Assembly: GCA_015065585.1 (NCBI GenBank)
Contig: SVQC01000002.1
Coordinates: 1-64,000 of the forward strand
DNA: 64,000 nucleotides
Source of the DNA: Oscillospiraceae bacterium
GTDB taxonomy: Bacteria; Bacillota; Clostridia; Oscillospirales; Acutalibacteraceae
Reading direction: 5' to 3'
Shown in pieces: positions 51,064 through 60,535 of this stretch; positions within the stretch are counted from its first letter, which is position 1, and each line of letters starts with the position of its first letter. Under the pieces are notes generated by a model. It saw only the letters and a list, made by a program, of their open reading frames with translations. It made no database searches and was not told where the DNA came from. Made by a program: the position numbers and the translations under genes.

Positions 51064-52410
51064 TTAATTAGCATTTTTGCATAGTAGCGCTACCGTTTCA
51101 ACGTGAGCTGTTCTCGGAAACATGTCAACGGGAGTGTATTTTAAAACCCTATATCCAAAAGTCGCTAAAATTTTGCAGTCTCTTGCCAATGTTGCAGGGT
51201 CGCAGGAAACATAAACGATTCTTTCCGGTGCAAAGTCATTAGCAACAATATCGAGAAGCTTATCTTCACAGCCTTTTCTCGGCGGGTCAAGAATCACAAC
51301 ATCAGTTTTGATGTTTTCATCTTTCAATCTGACAGCCGCTTCTTTTGCATCAGCGCATATAAACCGCGCATTATTTATGTCGTTTATTTTTGCATTAAAC
51401 TGAGCATCCTTTACAGCCTGCTCTACTATCTCAACACCAATTATACTTTCGGCTTTTTTAGCAAAGGAAAGACCGATTGTACCCGCGCCGCAGTAAAGGT
51501 CAAGCACCTTTTTGCCATCTGCTTCGGCGTATTCCTGAGCCTTTTGGTAAAGGACCTCAGCCATATTTCTGTTGACCTGATAAAAGGACAAAGGATTAAT
51601 TCTTATTTTGTTTTCGCAAAGAATATCAGTAATATACCCTTCACCATAAAGAGTGATATTTTTCTCGCCTAAAATAACATTAGTTTTTTTAGTATTTACG
51701 TTAAGAACTACAGTTTTAAGGTTATTGCCTACTTCGTTTTTAAGAGCGTTTATCAAAGCATCGCTATGGGGAAGTTTTTCGCCGTTTATAACAATGCAAA
51801 CCATCAATTCTCCCGTTTTTTCGCCCTTTCTTAAATACAGATGGCGAACAAGACCTTTACCTGTTTCTTCCGAGTAAACCGATATAGAAAAGTTCTTTAT
51901 GAATTGCTCAAAAATTTTTGATATACTGCGAAATTCCATGGGTTGCAGTAAACAGTCCTCACAAGCAATTACTCTATGAGAATGAACGGCAAAAAAGCCC
52001 ACACTACCTTCCGATGTTACAGGAAACTGCGCTTTATTGCGGTAGCGCATAAAGTCCCCCTTAATAATTTTTTCGCACGGGGCGAAAACCGAGCCTATTC
52101 GTTTCATTGTTTCTTCAACTGTTCTTTGCTTTAGCTCTGCCTCGGCGGTATAATTAATATGACGGTAAACACAGCCGCCGCATTTATTAAAGATATCGCA
52201 GTCGTTATTGCTTCTTTTATCCGACGGTTTTATAATCTCAACAATTTTGCCAAAGCAATAATTCTTCTTAACCTTTACTATATGTACCTTTAAAACGTCG
52301 CCCACAGCACTCTGAGGCACAAAAACAGCTATTCCTTCATATCTTCCCACACCGTTACCATCAGACGTAATATCGGTTATTTCTAAAATAATTTCACTAT
52401 TTTTTTGCAT
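51064..52410 (-). CDS. 23S rRNA m5U methyltransferase, RlmCD family with TRAM (copy 2)
   Basis: This 448-residue protein has an N-terminal TRAM domain (about residues 1-60, ITDITSDGNGVGRYEGIAVF), Fe-S motif FNKCGGCVYRH preceded by a Cys, SAM motif LDLYCGAGTIGLSFA, and catalytic VILDPPRKGCE and VYVSCDPATLARD. The ATG at 52410 has GAGGG about 5 bases upstream; the longer frame to 52479 would overlap the next gene. It is a tandem paralogue of copy 1. Confidence 0.93.
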   Translation of the reverse strand: MQKNSEIILEITDITSDGNGVGRYEGIAVFVPQSAVGDVLKVHIVKVKKNYCFGKIVEIIKPSDKRSNNDCDIFNKCGGCVYRHINYTAEAELKQRTVEETMKRIGSVFAPCEKIIKGDFMRYRNKAQFPVTSEGSVGFFAVHSHRVIACEDCLLQPMEFRSISKIFEQFIKNFSISVYSEETGKGLVRHLYLRKGEKTGELMVCIVINGEKLPHSDALINALKNEVGNNLKTVVLNVNTKKTNVILGEKNITLYGEGYITDILCENKIRINPLSFYQVNRNMAEVLYQKAQEYAEADGKKVLDLYCGAGTIGLSFAKKAESIIGVEIVEQAVKDAQFNAKINDINNARFICADAKEAAVRLKDENIKTDVVILDPPRKGCEDKLLDIVANDFAPERIVYVSCDPATLARDCKILATFGYRVLKYTPVDMFPRTAHVETVALLCKNAN

Positions 52411-52472
52411 ATTTCCCTCACAAAAAAAGAACAGAAACAGAAAAAATATTCTCCATTTCCGTTCATAGCATA

Positions 52473-52886
52473 TTACCAAATTTGACCGAATGAAGCCATC
52501 TTTCTACAGTCATAGGTCTGATTGCGGCTAAGGTCTAAGGTTTTTGAGTCAATGGTTATAGTATTTGAATCCACCCAGCCTATAATAACGGTCTCTTTAC
52601 CTACTTCCCAATAAATATTTTTTCTGTCGGCAACGTTAACATTATCGTCATAGGTAACGAGTTCTACCCTTACGGCACTTCCCTCAGGAGTATTTACAGT
52701 ATAACATTCAGCAACTTTTTTAAGGTCGGGAGAAAAGGCGGAATAAGAAGCGCTCTCCCCCTCTAAAGCCTTTGGTAAATCGTTTATGCTGAAAAACATC
52801 TGGTCGCCCACAAAGAAGCCTAAATTAACTATAAAAATCACAAAAGCTATTAAATAATAAACCGTAAATTTTACTGTAGATTTCAT
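52473..52886 (-). CDS. DUF5412-like membrane-anchored protein
   Basis: This 137-residue protein has one N-terminal hydrophobic helix (about residues 8-28) and an extracellular beta-rich domain with KNIYWEVGKETVIIGWVDSNTI-type sequence (shown in part), which resembles DUF5412. The function is unknown. It lies 12 bases after the DUF975 gene, so the two are probably co-transcribed. Confidence 0.75.
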   Translation of the reverse strand: MKSTVKFTVYYLIAFVIFIVNLGFFVGDQMFFSINDLPKALEGESASYSAFSPDLKKVAECYTVNTPEGSAVRVELVTYDDNVNVADRKNIYWEVGKETVIIGWVDSNTITIDSKTLDLSRNQTYDCRKMASFGQIW

Positions 52887-52898
52887 TATAACTTCCCC

Positions 52899-53684
52899 TT
52901 AAATTTCGTGTTTAGGAACTCCGTTTATCTTATCCGCAAGCATATTGTGTCTGGCGACTAAAAAGCGGCAGGAAACCACGTAGGACATAAGTAGATAAGG
53001 CATAGTAAATAAACAAGGAACAGCAAGTATTGTCAATATAATCCAGCCAATATATGAAAACACAATATTGGCAAATTTAACCTTGGTATATCGACCTATT
53101 TTTATTCCATGCCTTATACATTCGTCAGCAGTCATATCCTCATTTGCTACCATAAGAAAGGCGGGTAAATAAAGACTTATTAAATAGGCTACTGTAGCAA
53201 TATATCCGGCAATCTGCAGAATAACCACCAGAGTTTTAAAACTTAACACCCAAAGCGGCGTTGCAGAGCCGATAAACTCATAAAAGCTTTCAGATGTAAT
53301 GGTTGCAACCACCGTAGCAGGTAAAGAAAAAATTACAGCGCCTAAAATAACTCTAAACGTGATTTTGATATTAAAATTCATAACCCTTCTGTAAGCGCTA
53401 AGGGACGAAAAATAATAAAAAATCTCTACAGGCGAGTCTTTACATTCATTAGACATACGCCAGAAATATCTTAGCACACCCATATTAAGCGGACTTAAAA
53501 TAAAAAGTAATGCTATAACTACTATTATACCCGAAAAGGTGCCAATTGGCAAGTCCAATAAAGAACCTGCCAAAAATATTATTACAGCCGTCGCTACGGG
53601 TGCTATACCTGCAAAAACCGCATTTGCCCAATTTCCCTTTAATAAAGCAAGCGCAGTAGACTTTACAGCCTTATTTTGTATCAT
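52899..53684 (-). CDS. DUF975 family integral membrane protein
   Basis: This 261-residue protein has about six hydrophobic helices. Recognisable DUF975 features are an N-terminal Ala-Leu region before helix 1, LSPLNMGVLRYFWRM, and the C-terminal segment with DECIRHGIKIGRY and FLVARHNMLADKI. Function is unknown. The ATG at 53684 has AGGAG 8 bases upstream; the GTG at 53693 overlaps that site. Confidence 0.82.
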   Translation of the reverse strand: MIQNKAVKSTALALLKGNWANAVFAGIAPVATAVIIFLAGSLLDLPIGTFSGIIVVIALLFILSPLNMGVLRYFWRMSNECKDSPVEIFYYFSSLSAYRRVMNFNIKITFRVILGAVIFSLPATVVATITSESFYEFIGSATPLWVLSFKTLVVILQIAGYIATVAYLISLYLPAFLMVANEDMTADECIRHGIKIGRYTKVKFANIVFSYIGWIILTILAVPCLFTMPYLLMSYVVSCRFLVARHNMLADKINGVPKHEI

Positions 53685-53744
53685 TGTATTCACTCCTGAT
53701 AAACTTATCTTTGTTTATTATACAAGAGAATTAGTCCTAATATA

Positions 53745-56093
53745 TTAAATAATTTTTAATTTTGCAAAACCTGCCATTATTTTTTTTAGTCCTACCTGCT
53801 CGAATTTAATTTCGAGTAATATATCACTTCCCATAGGTACAGTTTTCAAAATTTCTCCCTTACCAAAGGTCTTATGCTCAACTTTCATACCCACTTTATA
53901 AATATTTTCATTTACCTTTGTCTGCTTTGGTGCAGAAGTAAAGGTGACGTTTTTATGAAAACTTGACGAAAATGACGGGGTGTCGATAGTATGTCGTACT
54001 TCTGCCTGAGGTTTCATTCCGCTGAACTTACAAAGCTTTTCCGGTACTTCCTTTAAGAAACGTGAGGGCAGATTACGGTTAGTTTGTCCGTAAAGCATAC
54101 GGGTATAAGCGTTTGTGATATGAAGTTTTTTCTTGGCTCTGGTTATAGCTACGTAAGCGAGGCGCCGTTCTTCCTCTATTTCAGACGGTCCTGCATAAAT
54201 TGACTGGTTTCCTGGGAAAACCCCTTCTTCCCAACCTATAAGGTAAACATTGTCAAACTCAAGTCCCTTAGCGCTGTGTACCGTCATCATTACCACACGG
54301 TCATCGCTGTTATCATAAGCATCAATATCGCTTACAAGGGCAATTTCCTCAAGAAAACCGCTAAGGGTAGGCTTGTCATTTTCAAGCTCATACTGAACGA
54401 TTGAACTGGAAAGTTCCTTTATGTTTTCTATTCTGTCCTGCTCGGTTTCGCCTTGAGCCACCAGCATAGCCATATAACCGCTTTCACTGATAACGGTTTC
54501 GCAAAGCTCGTTAATAGATACATTCTCACTAAGCTCAATAAAAGACTTTATCATATCAGTAAAGCTCTTTAATTTAGCAGCACTTCTCATTAAAGGCGCG
54601 TAATTATCGGCGTTGCTCAAAACCTCAAAAAGCGAAATGCCCAGAGTTTCGGAAATTTCCGTAGCCGCCTTTAGAGTCGCTTCGCCTATTCCTCTTTTGG
54701 GTTCATTAATAATTCTTTTAAGCCTTAATGTATCACTTGGATTATTAACAACCTGCAAATATGAAACAATATCTTTGATTTCCTTACGGTCAAAGAAGCG
54801 TGTACCGCCCACTACTGTATAAAGGACACCGCTTCTTGCAAAAACGTTTTCAAGGGCGGCAGACTGAGCATTCATACGGTAAAGCACAGCGTGAGAAGAA
54901 GCCTTGCCTCCATTTCGTATATCGTCGAAAACGCAATCTGCGACATATCTTGCCTCTTCAATCTGGTCTTCGGCGGTATGTACCCTTATAGGCTCACCAT
55001 CGCCGTTATCAGTCCAAAGGTTTTTTCCTTTTCTACCTTTATTATTCTTTATAACTGCATTAGCCGCATCAAGAATATGAGTGGTGGAACGGTAATTTTG
55101 TTCAAGGCGAATTACCTTTGCATCCTCATATTCGTCTTCAAAGTTTAATATATTTTCTATTGTTGCGCCTCTGAAACGGTAAATACTCTGGTCATCGTCG
55201 CCCACAACACAGATATTGTTTTCCCCTTTTGCCAGAGTTTTAACAAGAACATACTGTGCATAGTTTGTATCCTGATACTCGTCCACTAAAACATATTTGA
55301 ATTTGTTTCGGTAATAATCAGCAACCTCGGCATTTTCGTTCAATAACTTTACGGTATTTACTATCATATCGTCAAAGTCCATAGCGTTAGCTTCTTTTAA
55401 CGCAGAGGTATACGCTTCATAAATATCAGCAATAACCTTTTTCCTGTAGTCATATCCTGCGGCATTTCTGTAATCAGCACAATTTAAAAGCTTATCCTTT
55501 GCCGAAGATATTTCAGATAGCACCGACTTTACAGGAAAAGCCTTATCGTCAACATTAAGGCTTTTTATAATTTCCTTTACTACTCTTTTTTGGTCATCGG
55601 TATCGTATATCGTAAAATGAGAATCATAACCTAGAAGATTCGCAAATCTTCTTAAAATCTTTCCGCAAATACTATGGAAAGTGCCAGCCCAAATACCGTC
55701 AGCATCACTTCCAAGCTTAGCTTCTATTCTCTCTTTAAGTTCCCCTGCAGCTTTATTAGTAAAGGTAATAGCCAAAATATTATAGGCAGGTACCGCCCCT
55801 ACCGATAAAAGCTCACTCGGGAAAATACCGGAGACGCCGTCTTTATATTCATAAATTGCTTTTAAATCGCCGTCGCTGAAAAAAGGCACTATATCGCTGT
55901 TATATGCATCACCGTATTTGACGAGATACAAAATCCGGTTAACAAGCACTGTGGTTTTTCCGCTTCCTGCACCCGCAAGAACTAAAACAGGGCCATTTGC
56001 AGTAGTAACTGCCTCTAACTGACGTTCATTAAGATTAGAAAATTCTTTTCTTATTATATCTTTTCTAAGTTCTAAAAACTGATTATCGGTCAT
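53745..56093 (-). CDS. pcrA: UvrD/PcrA-type DNA helicase
   Basis: This 782-residue superfamily I 3'-5' helicase acts in DNA repair and replication restart. Motifs in order: GAGSGKTTVLVNRI (Walker A), TFTNKAAGEL, VDEYQDTNYAQ (II), VGDDDQSIYRFRGA (III), VMMTVHSAKGLEFDNVYL (V) and RRLAYVAITRAKKKL (VI). A C-terminal KVGMKVEHKTFGKGEIL domain, typical of PcrA, is present. The ATG at 56093 has GGAG 6 bases upstream. Its own promoter lies in the divergent region with asnS. Confidence 0.96.
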   Translation of the reverse strand: MTDNQFLELRKDIIRKEFSNLNERQLEAVTTANGPVLVLAGAGSGKTTVLVNRILYLVKYGDAYNSDIVPFFSDGDLKAIYEYKDGVSGIFPSELLSVGAVPAYNILAITFTNKAAGELKERIEAKLGSDADGIWAGTFHSICGKILRRFANLLGYDSHFTIYDTDDQKRVVKEIIKSLNVDDKAFPVKSVLSEISSAKDKLLNCADYRNAAGYDYRKKVIADIYEAYTSALKEANAMDFDDMIVNTVKLLNENAEVADYYRNKFKYVLVDEYQDTNYAQYVLVKTLAKGENNICVVGDDDQSIYRFRGATIENILNFEDEYEDAKVIRLEQNYRSTTHILDAANAVIKNNKGRKGKNLWTDNGDGEPIRVHTAEDQIEEARYVADCVFDDIRNGGKASSHAVLYRMNAQSAALENVFARSGVLYTVVGGTRFFDRKEIKDIVSYLQVVNNPSDTLRLKRIINEPKRGIGEATLKAATEISETLGISLFEVLSNADNYAPLMRSAAKLKSFTDMIKSFIELSENVSINELCETVISESGYMAMLVAQGETEQDRIENIKELSSSIVQYELENDKPTLSGFLEEIALVSDIDAYDNSDDRVVMMTVHSAKGLEFDNVYLIGWEEGVFPGNQSIYAGPSEIEEERRLAYVAITRAKKKLHITNAYTRMLYGQTNRNLPSRFLKEVPEKLCKFSGMKPQAEVRHTIDTPSFSSSFHKNVTFTSAPKQTKVNENIYKVGMKVEHKTFGKGEILKTVPMGSDILLEIKFEQVGLKKIMAGFAKLKII

Positions 56094-56127
56094 CGTAAAC
56101 TCCAAATTTAAAGATTAAAGTAATAAT

Positions 56128-56156
56128 ATTATAAAATATATATAAAAATATATCAA
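56128..56156 (-). promoter_or_regulatory. Promoter of the helicase gene
   Basis: On the minus strand TTGATA (56156-56151) and TATAAT (56133-56128) are separated by 17 bases. Confidence 0.65.
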
Positions 56157-56163
56157 GTTAAAA

Positions 56164-56192
56164 TTGACCTTTTGAAAAAAAGAGTGTATAAT
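56164..56192 (+). promoter_or_regulatory. Promoter of asnS
   Basis: TTGACC (56164-56169) and a perfect TATAAT (56187-56192) are separated by 17 bases. The two divergent promoters have only 7 bases between their -35 elements. No T-box is present in the short leader. Confidence 0.75.
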
Positions 56193-56226
56193 ATTCATAT
56201 ATGTGTATTTTTTAGGAGATGTATGT

Positions 56227-57621
56227 ATGAAACGCACAGAAATTGTATCTTTATTTAAAACACCCGATGTTTTTAACAGCAGTGAAATCACTGTATGCGG
56301 CTGGATAAAAACTTCGAGAAACTCAAAAAATATTAGTTTTATTGAACTTAACGACGGCTCCTGTTTTTCTAATTTGCAGGTAGTTTACGGCGAAGATAAT
56401 ATTTCTAACTTTGCTGAAATTTCTGCACTTAACGTTGGCTCTGCTATTTGTGTCACAGGCAAACTCGTAGCTACCCCCGAAATGAAACAGCCATTTGAAC
56501 TTCAGGCTGATAAAATCACCGTAGAGGGAGCTTCAACACCTGATTATCCTTTACAGAAAAAGCGTCACTCACTTGAGTATCTTCGCACTATTCAGCATCT
56601 TCGTCCCCGTACCAATACATTTTCTGCCGCTTTCAGAGTACGTTCTGTAGCCGCTTACGCTATTCACAAATTCTTTAATGAACGCGGCTTCGTTTACGCT
56701 CACACTCCCCTTATCACCACAAGCGATGCTGAGGGCGCCGGTGAAATGTTCAGAGTTACCACCCTTGACGTTGGCAATCCTCCCCTTACTGAAGACGGTG
56801 CTGTTGATTATTCTCAGGATTTCTTCTCGAAGGGCACAAGTCTTACCGTTTCCGGTCAGCTTCAGGCCGAGGCTATGGCTATGGCTTTCGGCAAGGTTTA
56901 CACCTTTGGACCGACCTTTAGAGCCGAAAAGTCCTATACTGCCCGTCACGCTGCTGAGTTCTGGATGATAGAGCCTGAAATTGCTTTTGCTGACCTTCAG
57001 GATGATATGGAGCTTGCCCGTGATATGCTCAAATATGTTCTTTCCTATATTTACGATAATTGCCAGAGTGAGCTTGACTTCTTCGAGGCTCATTTTGAAA
57101 AAGGCTTAAAGGACAAACTCAGAAACGTTATTGATTCCGAATTTGCCACCGTCACCTATACCGAGGCTATTGACATCCTGCAAAAAAGCGGCCATAAATT
57201 TGAATATAAGGTTGAATGGGGTTGTGATTTACAAAGTGAGCACGAAAGATACTTGACAGAAGAAGTATTCAAAAAGCCTCTCTTTGTTACTGATTATCCC
57301 AAGGAAATCAAGGCATTTTACATGCGCCTTAACGATGACGGAAAGACCGTTGCCGCTGTTGACTGCTTGGTTCCCGGCATTGGTGAAATCATCGGTGGAA
57401 GTCAGCGTGAAGAACGCCTTGACTTACTGCTTCGCCGTATTGAAGAAATCGGCGGCACAGAGGAAGAATACGGTTGGTATCTCGACCTCCGCCGTTTTGG
57501 CGGTGCAAAACACGCCGGATTCGGTCTTGGCTTTGAAAGACTTATAATGTACGTTACCGGTATTTCAAATATCCGCGACGTTCTCCCCTTCCCAAGAACT
57601 ACCGGCTCTGCAGAATTTTAA
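56227..57621 (+). CDS. asnS: Asparaginyl-tRNA synthetase
   Basis: AsnRS charges tRNA-Asn directly. The 464-residue class II enzyme has an N-terminal OB-fold (about residues 15-105, with [19 protein letters not shown] in part), motif 2 ([23 protein letters not shown]) and motif 3 ([15 protein letters not shown]). The presence of asparagine-type rather than aspartate-type residues ([11 protein letters not shown]) supports Asn specificity. AGGAG lies 8 bases before the ATG at 56227. Confidence 0.96.
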   Translation: MKRTEIVSLFKTPDVFNSSEITVCGWIKTSRNSKNISFIELNDGSCFSNLQVVYGEDNISNFAEISALNVGSAICVTGKLVATPEMKQPFELQADKITVEGASTPDYPLQKKRHSLEYLRTIQHLRPRTNTFSAAFRVRSVAAYAIHKFFNERGFVYAHTPLITTSDAEGAGEMFRVTTLDVGNPPLTEDGAVDYSQDFFSKGTSLTVSGQLQAEAMAMAFGKVYTFGPTFRAEKSYTARHAAEFWMIEPEIAFADLQDDMELARDMLKYVLSYIYDNCQSELDFFEAHFEKGLKDKLRNVIDSEFATVTYTEAIDILQKSGHKFEYKVEWGCDLQSEHERYLTEEVFKKPLFVTDYPKEIKAFYMRLNDDGKTVAAVDCLVPGIGEIIGGSQREERLDLLLRRIEEIGGTEEEYGWYLDLRRFGGAKHAGFGLGFERLIMYVTGISNIRDVLPFPRTTGSAEF

Positions 57622-57669
57622 TAAAAGAAAACCAAAACCCGTCGCTTAAATTGTGGTTTTCATTATACA

Positions 57670-57712
57670 AAAACGGCGTAACCTTTTTTAAGGGTTACAC
57701 CGTTTTATTTTT
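57670..57712. terminator. Bidirectional terminator between asnS and the oxidoreductase
   Basis: A stem with one mismatch (57670-57683 with 57692-57706) is followed by ATTTTTTT on the plus strand and flanked by A residues on the left. It separates convergent genes. Confidence 0.75.
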
Positions 57713-58696
57713 TTATATGCCGCAAGCCTTCATAATACACCGATAAAGTATTAACTCATAATCATAACTCCAAGGATTTTCCTTATCGCCGCGTACCATT
57801 TCGGCAAAAGAAGCCATCATTGTGTCATAACGGTCAAAGAATTCACTAATTTCTTCTTTCTCTCCCGCAGACTTATATTCATACACCTTCGTACGAAGGC
57901 CTTCTTTATAATAAAGTTCCACAGGCTTAATTTCTACAGTCTTTTTCGAACCACAAACAACTATTTGTCTTCTGCGATAGCCGATTACTTCCCTGGCATT
58001 CGCTTTTACAAATGAAGTACCATGGGGATATTCAAGCACCGCCATTGCAAAATCCTCTGACGTCACACCTTCCGCTCCGCTACATTTGTTAAATGATGTA
58101 ATTTTATCCGGAATTCCCTGCAAATTCAAAATTACGTCAATCATATGGCAACCAAGGAAAAACATATTTCCGCCGGGAAACTGGTTAAGCCATTGTCTTT
58201 TTTCGGGAGTATCCGGGTATATACCGTTCATATGAGTCTCCACAGAAATAATTTCTCCAAGTTCTTCCCTGCCATCATCACTCATAAGCTTCATTATCTC
58301 AGGATTATATCTGTACATATATCCCATATGAAATATAAGCTTTTTTGCTCTTGCAGTTTCTATCAGTTCTTCAAATTCAGAGGTATTCATACCACCTGGC
58401 TTATCCATATGGATGTGCTTTCCGTAATTGGCAGCCATTAGTGCATAGCTGCTAAGATTCGCCTCTTCAGTTTCTATGGTGACCGCAGTAACTTCCGGAT
58501 TTTCCATAATTTCCTCGATAGTCAGCTTTTTATATCCATTAAAACATTCTAATTTTTCAGAATATCGTTCAGCCTCTCCGTCAGGCAAATAGTAACCTAC
58601 AACTTCAAAAATATCCGATTGCTTAGTTAAACTTGAAAATATCATAGGCGCGTGGTCGTGTCCAATGCCTATCTGAGCAATTTTTACTTTTTCCAC
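57713..58696 (-). CDS. Gfo/Idh/MocA family oxidoreductase
   Basis: This 327-residue protein has the Rossmann segment VKIAQIGIGHDHAPMIFSSL, the HMDKPGGMNTSEFEELI segment with the catalytic Lys, and a C-terminal dehydrogenase domain with FLGCHMIDVILNL. It is unlike the other oxidoreductase at 31819 in sequence. It overlaps the stop of the upstream remnant by 1 base and seems to be the only intact structural gene left of this operon, so its former partners are informative. Confidence 0.9.
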   Translation of the reverse strand: MEKVKIAQIGIGHDHAPMIFSSLTKQSDIFEVVGYYLPDGEAERYSEKLECFNGYKKLTIEEIMENPEVTAVTIETEEANLSSYALMAANYGKHIHMDKPGGMNTSEFEELIETARAKKLIFHMGYMYRYNPEIMKLMSDDGREELGEIISVETHMNGIYPDTPEKRQWLNQFPGGNMFFLGCHMIDVILNLQGIPDKITSFNKCSGAEGVTSEDFAMAVLEYPHGTSFVKANAREVIGYRRRQIVVCGSKKTVEIKPVELYYKEGLRTKVYEYKSAGEKEEISEFFDRYDTMMASFAEMVRGDKENPWSYDYELILYRCIMKACGI

Positions 58697-58971
58697 TATA
58701 GATTCCTCCAGTCAAACTGAACGACTGTTGGGAAATTCTTGTCATTTATCAGCCGTTGATATACCTGCACACACTCCTCAGGTGAATAGGTTTCCTTAAT
58801 CATACCGAGAAGGTCAAGACGTTTTCCCGCGCACAGCTTCATTACCGCATTTATATCATCTCTATGGGTAAACCAACCGCTACTTGAATTATATAAAGGC
58901 CTTGCATCAGTATGAGCTCCTATTAAGGTAATACCCGGAAAATGAACCTTTTTATAATAATCTATATGCAC
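58696..58971 (-). pseudogene. C-terminal remnant of a zinc-type (MDR) dehydrogenase
   Basis: The 91-codon frame encodes only the last part of a medium-chain dehydrogenase: DYYKKVHFPGITLIGAHTDA through YSPEECVQVYQRLINDKNFP. The zinc-binding and Rossmann parts are missing. The GTG at 58971 is only an accidental start; upstream the frame is closed. The breakpoint lies near 58965, where the previous remnant stops. The original enzyme probably oxidised a sugar alcohol or sugar. Confidence 0.7.
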
Positions 58972-59150
58972 ATATCTTCAGTAAGCTTTCCATTTGCAGG
59001 AATATGGCAAGAATATACTCTGTCACCCTTTTTAAGCTTAAAGTTTTCGTATGTATACTCATCATATCCAAAAGGATACACCTCATATTGAAGTCTTCCT
59101 AAAGTAAATTCTTTCAACTCAAAAAACAGGAAAAACCAATTAACAAATAC
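58962..59150 (-). pseudogene. Remnant of a GNAT_C-type acyltransferase-domain gene
   Basis: A frame without a start encodes a segment ELKEFTLGRLQYEVYPFGYD, then KLKKGDRVYSCHIPANGKLT, ending in a TAG at 58962-58964. This resembles the C-terminal domain (DUF5596 / GNAT_C) of some acyltransferases linked to carbohydrate loci, with its LGRLQ and HIPA-G-LT motifs. Neither the upstream nor the downstream part is present. It lies between two other remnants. Confidence 0.55.
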
Positions 59151-59557
59151 GGGAAAATAAGTCTTCCGATAAAACCAATTTTCTTTATACTGGGATGAGC
59201 CACCTTTACTTGTTTAAATAATTCTTCAAAGTCTAACTGACCCTCAGTGTCATATTCAAATCCGCTAACCTCACCTATCTCAGGTAGTATTGCAATACGG
59301 CTTTCTGGTAAAGCGTTTTGCACAAGGCAGTAGTCGTATGATGCCTGACCGCTACAAACAATCACTTCGCCGTCGGAAGGAATTACTATAGCAGAACTTT
59401 CATTTACCGGCGCAAAACCACAGTAATAACGAACTATGGCGATTTCAAGTAAATTTGAAAATCCCACCACTAAATCTATACCATTTTTAGACATTTCTGC
59501 TCTTAGTTTATTTACTCTCTCCAAATATTCTTTTGCTTCAATTTTTAAACAACTCAT
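59114..59557 (-). pseudogene. N-terminal remnant of an M24 (Xaa-Pro/creatinase-like) peptidase
   Basis: The 147-codon frame starts with AGGAG and ATG and encodes a creatinase N-terminal domain: KEYLERVNKLRAEMSKNGID, then IVIPSDGEVIVCSGQASYDY, up to IKKIGFIGRLIFPY. The metal-binding catalytic domain is missing and the last codons are not related to the family. The deletion joint is around 59135-59150. This is the promoter-proximal gene of the scarred operon. Confidence 0.75.
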
Positions 59558-59599
59558 ACTATATCTCCTTACTTTTTTATTGCTAAATAATTATACTTA

Positions 59600-59628
59600 C
59601 TTATAATTGAATTATAAATCATTGACAA
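59600..59628 (-). promoter_or_regulatory. Minus-strand promoter of the remnant operon
   Basis: On the minus strand TTGTCA (59628-59623) and TATAAG (59605-59600) are separated by 17 bases. Its -35 element overlaps the -35 of the divergent AraC-gene promoter, a typical regulated divergent arrangement. Confidence 0.55.
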
Positions 59629-59650
59629 ATACAATCAAATATACTATTAT
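59622..59650 (+). promoter_or_regulatory. Promoter of the AraC-type regulator gene
   Basis: A perfect TTGACA (59622-59627) and TATTAT (59645-59650) are separated by 17 bases. Confidence 0.65.
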
Positions 59651-59695
59651 ACAATAAAACATACATTATTCTTCAAAATTGTGAGGGAATTCCTA

Positions 59696-60454
59696 ATGAA
59701 TAATCCACTATTCTCCGACGACTTTATTTTTACTCAATTTTGTTTTAACGCGCTGAGGCACTACGATAACAGTCACGGAATAGAATATCATTATATTGGA
59801 TATATGCGTGAGGGGTACGGTAATATAGTTTCAGAAAAATATACCTTTACCATAAAAAAGGGTGATTTTTTCTATTTACCGAAGCATTTTAGATATCGCT
59901 CATACTGGAATGTTGGCGATAACGGAATTGTACATTTCGATTCATATGCTTTTAAGTCCTTACCACTTCAAAACAATATAATGTTTGAGCCTCAGATAAT
60001 CAGTCCATTTAATGCCGCAATAAAGCTAAACAAAATGCTGTATCGGTATAAAAGCGTTAATTTGCAGTCAGTTGGACTTTTTTACCAACTACTTGGTATA
60101 TTAAGTGAAAAAATGATTTACATACCACAGGGGCGAAAATACCATATTGTTGAAAAGGCGGAAGAATATATGCATGAAAATATTCACTGCAAAGCTCCGG
60201 ATATTGCTCGATATTGCCAGACAAACCAAACTGAGCTTTATGAAGCGTTTAAATTAGTAAGAGGGCACACTCCCGTAACGGCAAAACATAAAATAATAGT
60301 AAAGATGGCTTGTGAACTGTTAATTACTACAGATATGTCTATTGAAGAAATAAGCACTAAACTTGGCTTTGGAAATGCCGCCTATTTTAGAAAAATCTTT
60401 TTTGAGCAAACTCAAAAAACGCCACGCGAATTTCGTAAAACTGCAAGTATTTAA
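59696..60454 (+). CDS. AraC-family transcriptional regulator
   Basis: This 252-residue protein has an N-terminal cupin-like ligand domain (about residues 20-95, with a FTIKKGDFFYLPKHFRYRS-type segment) and a C-terminal double helix-turn-helix: DIARYCQTNQTELYEAFKL and the second helix with SIEEISTKLGFGNAAYFRKIF, ending TPREFRKTASI. GAGGG lies 8 bases before the ATG at 59696. It most likely controls the divergent, now decayed, catabolic operon. Confidence 0.92.
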   Translation: MNNPLFSDDFIFTQFCFNALRHYDNSHGIEYHYIGYMREGYGNIVSEKYTFTIKKGDFFYLPKHFRYRSYWNVGDNGIVHFDSYAFKSLPLQNNIMFEPQIISPFNAAIKLNKMLYRYKSVNLQSVGLFYQLLGILSEKMIYIPQGRKYHIVEKAEEYMHENIHCKAPDIARYCQTNQTELYEAFKLVRGHTPVTAKHKIIVKMACELLITTDMSIEEISTKLGFGNAAYFRKIFFEQTQKTPREFRKTASI

Positions 60455-60496
60455 ACATTTTAATAATGCTTTATTCCCTTTTACAAATAATCGTAT

Positions 60497-60534
60497 AGAA
60501 AAAAAGAAGACTCTGACGAGTCTTCTTTTTTATC
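60497..60534. terminator. Bidirectional terminator after AraC gene and polysaccharide operon
   Basis: A perfect 13-bp stem (60501-60513 with 60518-60530) with a TGAC loop has A-run and T-run ends. It lies between convergent genes. Confidence 0.85.
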
Positions 60535-60535
60535 A

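Noticed and set aside
56105-56227. T-box leader before asnS
   Set aside because: The leader after the promoter is only about 28 bases, and no T-box sequence is present.
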